NCBI GenBank assembly: GCA_004802705.1
Contig: SGPL01000770.1
Location: 1-12,600 of the forward strand
Length of the DNA: 12,600 nt
DNA from: Bondarzewia mesenterica
Lineage: Eukaryota; Basidiomycota; Agaricomycetes; Russulales; Bondarzewiaceae
Reading direction: 5' to 3'
Position 1 is the first letter of the stretch; each line of letters opens with the position of its first letter. A program made the translations under genes and the position numbers. The notes beneath the pieces are model-generated. The model did not search any database. It was given only the letters and a program-made list of their open reading frames with translations, and was not told where the DNA came from. This document shows positions 6,876-12,600 of this stretch, in pieces.

Positions 6876-8221
6876 ATGCCAAAGCCTCTTCCTCCCAACC
6901 AATATCTCCCCGAAACTCGATGGCATACTGCGTACGAGAAATGTCTTAACCTCGAAATCCTCCCTGCCACACCGCAGCGGACTCCCTCGTTGCAGATGTG
7001 CGCAAGAGTCCTTGGATATATGATGCTCGAGGCGCCGTTACCGGCTGGCCGCGATAATGTTTCGAATGAAATTGTGGACTGTGCCGATGCAGAGGCACTT
7101 AGGAGGCTGGCCAGGCTTTACATGGATACTTTTGTTTATCGCTTGAGTATTTGTTGTCGTGACGTGCCGTTCTTGTGTACGCTGATGACCGTTCCGACCC
7201 ATAGTCAGAGCTGCGAAGGGTCGCACTCCTGCGTCGTCGAATCATCCTTCGCGACCATCTTTCGATAACATCAAGGAGACATTTAAATACCTGCTCGAAG
7301 ACGCTCCTCGAGACCATAGAACAGTAACACAACTTGTGGGTACAGTCCTTCTCGTCGCTCGCCCAACCTCATGGTTTTCCTCAACAGGCCCTCATTCGTG
7401 ATAACTTTCGTTGCATCGTCACCGGCATACACGACAAAGCTTGCTGCCTGAAAATGCCTGAATTAAACCGAATGATCAATGCTCAGCAACTTCCTGTGAC
7501 GGGGACCCAGGCCGCTCACATTTTCCCCGAATCCACCAGTCAGGGGATTTCCGAGATGAACGAGCAGGGCCGAAAGGTGCGACTTCTCTTCTCTTATTCA
7601 TTTACGTTCCACGCCCGCTCGCACGTTCAATCGAAGTTTTCTCTTTCTCTCTTCTCTTATTCGCTTGCACTCAACAATAAACCAATCGATAATCAATCCA
7701 ACGTCAGTATGCCGCCACAGCCTGGGCTGTTCTGGAGCGTTTCGGTCAGGTCAACGTCGTTGCCGAGCTCAATGGAAGTGATATTCACCGCCTGGAGAAT
7801 GTTATGACTTTGTCTCTCAACTTGCATGAGATGTTTGGTAACCTTGAGATATGGTTTGAGGAAACGGTAGGTCTAGTTCTGGAGATCTGTGAGGTTAAAG
7901 ACTAACTAATATATGCTCCAATTATCCTGTCAGCCCACAGCTCATCGCTACAGAATTCGTGGCATAGACCCTATGTTGGTAGAAGGGCTTCCGGAGTTCG
8001 TCGAATTTACATCCACAGATCCCGCGTTGCCCCTGCCCGAACCGCGCTATCTTCGTCTCCATGCCGCATGCGCGAAAGTGGCTCATCTGTCTGGAGCGGG
8101 GGAATATATTGATACTGTTTTCAGAGACATAGAGGAAATGCCGGTGTTAGCGAACAACGGAGCATCTGCAGATGCCTTGAGCTATGCGTTGTTGCGGCGC
8201 GGAGATATCGCAGTCTTTTGA
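6876..8221 (+). CDS. HNH-nuclease-domain protein (HNH_2 type), intact, five exons
   Basis: Exons 6876-7146, 7205-7323, 7388-7576, 7708-7866 and 7934-8221 join to 1026 nt, coding 341 residues without a break. All four introns are GT...AG (58, 64, 131 and 67 nt), and the first has a CTGAT branch-like site. The N-terminal part (MPKPLPPNQYLPETRWHTAY; VLGYMMLEAPLPAGRDNVSN) matches a hypothetical HNH family I know from agaricomycete genomes. The nuclease core is in exons 3-4: RDNFRCIVTG (residues 134-143), AAHIFP with the first His at 174, then NVMTLSLNLHEMF with Asn224 and His233. HNH domains bind one metal ion and cut nucleic acids, but the role of this fungal family is not known to me. Odd: the residue after HxxF, usually Asp, is Gly237. 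The ATG at 6876 was chosen because family-like sequence begins there; an in-frame GTG/ATG-less extension to 6843 adds nothing recognisable. Confidence 0.9.
7585..7662 (+). repeat. 15-bp direct repeat inside HNH intron 3
   Basis: TCTCTTCTCTTATTC occurs at 7585-7599 and again at 7648-7662, 63 bp apart, both inside the third intron. That intron is 131 nt against 58-67 nt for its neighbours. An internal duplication would explain the extra length. Confidence 0.6.
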
Positions 8222-8336
8222 GTTCTTTTTGTAGACTAAGCAATGCCAGGCTTCCCACATGCCAATATGCCATCCCCGAACCTTCCTCAACTCAGTTTGG
8301 TCTATCTCGCTCAGTAAATCCATACCCGTCGACTCA

Positions 8337-8584
8337 ATGTCTACCTCGCTACGGCTCTCGTTGCTTTGCTTTCGGGGCGAGCGTTATGAGAATGTGGACG
8401 GTCGCCAATTGTATTTGAAAAATCATTCATTGGGGTAAGCATTCTTTTTTTTCTCCCGTCGTGCATACATATAATATGCAGACATCTCATTTCCAGATCC
8501 CCTGGGACGAGCGATTCCCGGGACTTCGAAGACATCCCGATCATCGACATAGTCCCATTGCTGACCACGTTCCCTACTATGTAG
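8337..8584 (+). CDS. Small two-exon candidate gene of unknown function
   Basis: The gene begins 115 bp after the HNH stop. An ATG at 8337 opens exon 1 (8337-8434), followed by a clean 47-nt intron (GTAAGC...ATGCAG, 8435-8481) and exon 2 (8482-8584, stop TAG). The joined frame is 201 nt, 66 residues: MSTSLRLSLLCFRGERYENV, then DGRQLYLKNHSLGHLIS and DSRDFEDIPIIDIVPLL. Seen: the intron joins two frames that are each coding-like. The IPIIDIVPLL segment resembles the start of the N-terminal domain of 2-oxoglutarate/Fe(II) dioxygenases (usually IPVIDLSPLL). On that reading this would be the head of a truncated or decayed oxygenase gene, but the resemblance is short. A GTAGTA donor overlapping the stop leaves open a further exon downstream. 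Alternatively it is a chance spliceable ORF. Confidence 0.4.
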
Positions 8585-9317
8585 TACTCCCTTGCGCGTG
8601 TGCGTTTATCCATACATATTTTCGAACCTTGAAGCTATTTCTATATCCGAGCACGCCCGGCGCGATGACAGCTACGACCTACGGTTGGCTCCCACCATGC
8701 GTTAAAGACTCCAATCTCAGTCTGATCGCATCTTTCGTCCTTTTCACCGCTACCTACCTTCGAATAAGCCGACGTGCCCGAGCCGATCGACGTTGAAGCT
8801 AAACTTGACTGATAATATCGCTCCGACGAAGGATGCGGACGTGTTGTCGGTGCATGGGCTTTCTGATTGATTTGGGCCGATCTGGCTATGGTGCGGGATG
8901 AGGGAGCAAGATCAGAGTGATGAATAGCTGATTCAGAAGCGTGAAGTGTCGGTTCAAACCGGCGCACAGCGCGGTTGAAACATGGTATGATGTGCGGACG
9001 GGGTCAAAATGGCCCAGAGTAAGAGGACGATCCCCTGAAACGGGGATCGTAACTGAGCAAAAAAAAAAAGACACACTTACTGTATGTAGGACATCCACTC
9101 ATGTACTGTAACGAACGTGTCAGCATGATTCTATTAAAAATACAGTGTGTCGGACGATGTTGAAGTCCGTTTTCATTTAGTACAAGTGCCATCCATCGTC
9201 AGAGCAGCAACACGACGTTGAATCTTCCAGCAATCCAAAATCCTACACCCCACATGTCTCCTCACTCTCGCCGAGGGGCGCCCGCATGCGAACGAATGCA
9301 GAAAAAGTCCAGAACAC
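8585..9317. other. Convergent intergenic stretch between candidate gene and SHMT
   Basis: No supported gene. Plus-strand pieces around 8650-8870 (EHARRDDSYDLRLAPTM; LKLNLTDNIAPTKDADVLSV) and a minus-strand serine-rich frame (8967-8770) are both open and overlap, so neither is trusted. The stretch also holds a perfect hairpin (9027-9050), an 11-12 A run (9059-9070) and, near its right end, the 3' untranslated region of SHMT. Confidence 0.3.
9027..9050. repeat. Perfect 9-bp hairpin
   Basis: ACGATCCCC (9027-9035) and GGGGATCGT (9042-9050) are exact reverse complements around the 6-nt loop TGAAAC. It sits about 270 bp beyond the SHMT stop, probably outside that transcript or at the far end of its 3' region. 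No function is assigned. Confidence 0.5.
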
Positions 9318-11902
9318 CTAATCGTCCTCCTCGACGCCCGCCGGTCTCTTGATCTCGCCCTCGACGCCAGGAACGGGCCAACGCCGCGCAAACTCCCTGA
9401 CCTCCCTCTTCAACTCCTTCACTAGCTTGGCGCCCTGCTTGCCCTCCACCTCGGTAGTTGCTACCCGCACGAAATCCTTCAACAGCTTCGTGCCAGCCTC
9501 CTTCTGGAGCAGAAGCGACAGCTGGACGGAGCGGTGGAGGAATCTCGCAACCTGACGCACATCATCCTCGAGCATGTTACGCGAGGTCAACGCGGAGGTA
9601 CCAATACGAATACCACCGGGCACCTGTGCAGAGGCATCGCCAGAGACAGCGTTCTCTGCAAAGCGACTAATCAGAAAATGTATACGCATACCATAGATGA
9701 AAGACGTACTATTGATAGTGATGCCCAACAAGTCGCCGACCTTCTCGACCTTGGAGCCAGTCAACCCGAGTGGGCGTAAATCCCAAAGCACGAGGTGATT
9801 GTCAGTACCGCCAGTCTGAAGTTTGTATCCGTTCTTAACAAGTTCGTCCGCGAGCGCTTGAGCGTTCTTCACAACTTGCTGCGCGTAGGCCTTCCAGGAG
9901 GGTTGCATAGCTTGCAGCAGGGTAGTCGCGATACCGGCAATAGTCTGCGGAAAAGATGAGATATGCCAAGGAGATAGGAAGACAAATTACGTTATTGTGA
10001 GGACCACCCTGGCATGCGGGGAATACAGCATCGTTGACGCGCTTCTCAAGGTCCTTGTACTTCTCTCCATCCTTGCGGAAGAAGATCAAACCAGCACGAG
10101 GCCCGCGAAGCGTCTTGTGTCTACACCAACCCAATGGTCAACGCTTTGATATGGCAGCCAGAAAGAAATGGCTCACGTCGTCGTCGTGACGACATCACAA
10201 TGGTCAAACGGACTGGCTAACTCCTGCGCGGCAATGAGACCGGAAGTGTGTGCCATGTCCGCCATCAAGTACGCGCCATGTTCGTCCACAACCTTCTTCA
10301 GTGCTGCGTAGTCCCAATCACGAGGGTACGCGGAAGCACCGCAGATGAGGAGACGGGGCTTGAAAATGCGGGCCAGCTTGGCGAGACCTTCATAATCGAT
10401 GAGCTGTGTTGCAGGGTCTAAACCATAGGGTAAGGACTGGAAGTAGATGGAAGAGGCCGTCATCTTCTTCTTAGCGGTCTGTGGAACGCATAAACAATCC
10501 GTCATTTAAACAACTCAAGCAGACGCACGTAGTAGCCATGTGTGAGATGACCACCATCTGGAAGACCAAGACCCATCAGACGGTCCTGGGGCTGCAAAAG
10601 GGCTGTAAGAGCGGCGAAGCTGAAATTGGGATTAGAAGAGAGAGAGAGAAAATGTAACGAAAAGGCGTACTTAGCGGTGGAGCCAGAATATGGCTGGACA
10701 TTGACACCCCACTTGGCAGGGTCCAGATGGAAAGCTTCAAGAGCACGCTCGCGGCAGAGAACCTCGAGTTCGTCAATGTACTCGTTACCACCATAGTAGC
10801 GGGCGCTGGGAAGACCCTCAGAGTATTTATTTGTGAGGATCGAGCCATTAGCCTCCATTGTCGCGCGAGATGTCAAGTTCTATAGCAGACGTGAGATGCA
10901 CATCAACAGGAAGTGAGATGAGACGGACTTCAGAGGCAATGAGCTCTAGGCCGGAATACTGCCGCCATGTCTCCTTGTCGATGATATTTTGGACCACCGG
11001 GTCGATCTCAGACAGAGGAGCATACAGGCATTTATTCTGTGGAGTGGAAAGCGTCAGCAAATATAGTCCTCGTCGACACAAGAAAAATGGGGGAGATAGT
11101 GCAAAAAAATTGGGAAAAGCGGAACACCGTCTTGTTCTTGGATCGCAACCTTCTATATATGGATGTCATCGCGAAAGATAAGACGTATCGCCTTGCAACT
11201 CGTGTACATGTAGTACCGACTGGATGCAGTGGGCAGAAACAGTCGGGGGATACGAAACCAAGCCATTGAACGACACTGTGACCAAACAAGAGTCATTCGG
11301 GCTCAGAGGTCATCTGGTCGAATGAGTCATGACACATTCTATCAGAAAGCCCCAAAGGCTCAGGCAATATCTGCGACTATAAGCAGCAAACTTCGGAATA
11401 GTATGGAACCAGCAAACAAACAGTGCGTGCATGCCGGCGAGACCACCGCGTACTAGCCTTATAGTCCAAAAAACGCACTCGGTCAAGCACCGCGTCGGTT
11501 TTCTGGCAACAAAATCCCGGGCCCTATGCCTATGCACACATGCACACGAGATTGGCTACCGTAAAGCTAGCAGATCGGAAACCAAGTTTCCACCCACGAT
11601 GAAGACGGGACCTTCGTGGAGTTGGCAGATCAATGATGGGCGCTGGTGGTCTATTCATAGCCCAAGACATCGACCTCTATCCCACCACACGTTTCAAATG
11701 CGACATCACTCAAAGCGAAGCCCGCAAACAGCACGACATACAACGCTCACCAGCCCGACCCACGATTGCAGCACCACATTCCTCCTATTCCCCACAAACC
11801 GAGCAAGTGACTCATCTGCCAGTTGACTAAAACCCCAAAAGAAACGAAAGCAATTAGAGAAAAGCAAGCAAAACTTACAAATTCAGGAGTAGTCGAAGCC
11901 AT
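9318..11902 (-). CDS. Serine hydroxymethyltransferase, intact, eight exons
   Basis: SHMT is a PLP enzyme that converts serine and tetrahydrofolate to glycine and 5,10-methylenetetrahydrofolate, the main entry of one-carbon units. Exons in transcript order: 11902-11879, 11036-10929, 10879-10671, 10619-10529, 10478-10177, 10120-9991, 9944-9710 and 9655-9318. They join to 1437 nt, coding 478 residues, the normal family length. Visible motifs: [58 protein letters not shown], and [12 protein letters not shown] with the PLP lysine at residue 247. [27 protein letters not shown] and [13 protein letters not shown] follow. Seven introns are GT...AG; six are 46-56 nt and the first is 842 nt. The start MASTTPEF was chosen for its strong context (A at -3, G at +4), but in-frame ATGs at 11959 and 12010 allow longer forms. 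Yeast has separate mitochondrial (SHM1) and cytosolic (SHM2) genes; one symbol cannot be chosen here. Confidence 0.97.
11037..11878 (-). other. Long first intron of the SHMT gene
   Basis: The donor GTAAGT (11878-11873) and the acceptor CACTCCACAG (ending 11037) join MASTTPEF to [13 protein letters not shown], as expected for the family. At 842 nt the intron is about 16 times longer than the other six. It contains no recognisable gene, transposon end or clear snoRNA; plus-strand ORFs inside (for example 11431-11826) look random. An alternative acceptor (GGGGTTTTAG, ending near 11826) with a nearby GTGAGC donor could define an alternative exon, but it would hit a stop within a few codons. Confidence 0.8.
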
Positions 11903-11959
11903 CGTTCTGCGAGTGAGATGGAGGGAGGGACGAAGAGGACGAGAGATGAACCGCAACAT
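11903..11959 (-). other. In-frame mitochondrial presequence extension of SHMT
   Basis: Upstream of the MASTTPEF start, the same open frame has an ATG at 11959-11957 and adds MLRFISRPLRPSLHLTRRT. These 19 residues contain five Arg and one His, no acidic residue and alternating hydrophobics, as in a mitochondrial targeting helix; TRRT fits an arginine at -2 for processing. This form would be 497 residues. A third ATG at 12010-12008 would add 17 more, but that piece has several acidic residues and does not improve the signal. The context of the 11959 ATG is moderate (G at -3, T at +4). Leaky scanning or alternative transcript starts could therefore give both mitochondrial and cytosolic enzyme. 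This is inferred from sequence only. Confidence 0.65.
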
Positions 11960-12490
11960 CTCGGAAAACTGCACTCTGGTCTCTTTTAAAGTTATAGCCG
12001 ACTCGTTCATTTTGCATCGGAAGTGTCCGAGACCCTAAAATGGGATCAGGGCTTATTCTTCATCTTTCTCCGCGTAACCCCCTCGCAACAGATCATCGAT
12101 TGGCATCCTGCGCTTCATACATATGGAGACGAAGTTTGTGAAGTTTGCCGAAAAAACAGCCATTTTGTTTGTATGTGAGAGCGCCCTTGTATCGAGGAAG
12201 GCACTGCTTTTTTGTTGTGTTATACAGCTCGTGGACTGCGCCACGGAGCTTGAATTGAAACAATGAGGAAGATCGAGGCAGCGAAAGTTCATTGTCTTTC
12301 CAGCACATATATGCCCCTTGCACCCGTCGGACATGGCTTCAAGCCCCCTTGTCTTCTCGCTCATAGAACCAGAGCCAGGTGCTCTCGTAGACCAAGCAAA
12401 ATCTCATTTGTTGTGTTTCTTCCGCATCACTTTGACTTCACTGTCTCTTTCCTCGCATCGTTTCTGACCTAAATTCACGCTAGCATCACT
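11960..12490. other. Divergent intergenic region between SHMT and the secreted-protein gene
   Basis: This region must carry both promoters. It also holds a minus-strand ORF with an ATG (12364-12053, 103 codons, ending RMPIDDLLRGGYAEKDEE) and an overlapping open frame (KLRGAVHELYNTTKKQCLPR; GKLHKLRLHMYEAQDANR). Both look somewhat protein-like and may be a small gene or relic with a frame change near 12110. I recognise neither. Plus-strand 12409-12470 is pyrimidine-rich, as expected before the start at 12491. Confidence 0.3.
11983..11990 (-). promoter_or_regulatory. TATA-like element of SHMT
   Basis: TTTAAAAG on the minus strand lies about 25-30 bp before the 11959 ATG. If used, transcription would start close to that ATG, so small shifts of the start site would decide whether the upstream ATG is included. 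The motif is short and could be chance. Confidence 0.25.
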
Positions 12491-12600
12491 ATGCAATTCA
12501 CGACACTCAAGTTCCTTGTACTTTCAATTTCCCTGTCTGAGGCTCTTGCTGCCCCGGCTCGTCAGTGGTCTTCGGACTGCAGCAGTACGTCGTCTTGTAA
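12491..12600 (+). CDS. Secreted protein, N-terminus only (runs off the right edge)
   Basis: From ATG 12491 (A at -3) the frame reads MQFTTLKFLVLSISLSEALA, then APARQWSSDCSSTSSC. This is a textbook secretory signal peptide: a lysine near the start, a hydrophobic core of about ten residues and an ALA cleavage site around residue 20. The first mature residues are rich in serine with two cysteines, so an extracellular, perhaps disulfide-bonded protein is likely. A GTACGT donor at 12585 may end exon 1 there, in which case the last visible residues are intronic. The gene is divergent from SHMT. Too little is visible to name a family. Confidence 0.65.
   Translation, partial: MQFTTLKFLVLSISLSEALAAPARQWSSDCSSTSSC

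Noticed and set aside
8946..8966. tRNA T-arm-like sequence around GGTTCAAACC
   Set aside because: The five-base T stem does not pair properly and no acceptor, D or anticodon arm lies at the right distance on either strand.
9349..9779. Plus-strand ORFs opposite the last SHMT exons
   Set aside because: They are antisense shadows of a strongly supported coding sequence.
11431..11826. 131-codon plus-strand ORF within SHMT intron 1
   Set aside because: It has low-complexity, random-looking composition, no family resemblance and lies antisense inside an intron supported by exact exon joins.

Overview
The window looks like nuclear DNA of a filamentous basidiomycete, most likely an agaricomycete. 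Three observations point this way. Genes are split by short introns (mostly 46-67 nt, GTRNGT...YAG). The left-edge gene reads as the fungal pentafunctional AROM enzyme. The HNH-nuclease gene in the middle belongs, as far as I recognise it, to a family common in Agaricomycetes. I see no bacterial, organellar or viral gene.

Layout, left to right. (1) 1-392, minus: the 5' end of the AROM gene (3-dehydroquinate synthase part), with a one-base reading-frame break just after the start. (2) 451-810, minus: a broken coding remnant of unknown kind. (3) 1159-2094, minus: a GNAT-type N-acetyltransferase, recognisable but broken in several frames. (4) 2095-3793: no intact gene, only short coding-like plus-strand pieces. 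(5) 3992-5366: a 1375-bp DNA transposon with long terminal inverted repeats and a TA target duplication, sitting inside what looks like an old plus-strand reading frame. (6) 5465-6600: an AT-rich stretch, then a degenerate tandem repeat array overlapping a 190-codon minus-strand ORF of doubtful status. (7) 6876-8221, plus: an intact five-exon HNH-nuclease-domain gene with a paired palindromic motif upstream. (8) 8337-8584, plus: a small two-exon candidate gene. (9) 9318-11902, minus: an intact eight-exon serine hydroxymethyltransferase (SHMT) gene with an unusually long first intron and in-frame upstream ATGs that would add a mitochondrial targeting peptide. (10) 12491 to the right edge, plus: the start of a secreted protein, divergent from SHMT.

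The two complete genes (HNH and SHMT) splice into clean frames, whereas 1-6470 is full of frame breaks, remnants, repeats and a transposon. The window therefore reads as a decaying, repeat-invaded block beside a conserved metabolic gene. AROM (shikimate pathway) and SHMT (one-carbon metabolism) are both core metabolism, but nothing here suggests a functional cluster. The observations most worth following are the dual-start SHMT, the transposon whose two ends keep a hairpin while differing in sequence, and the AROM frame break.
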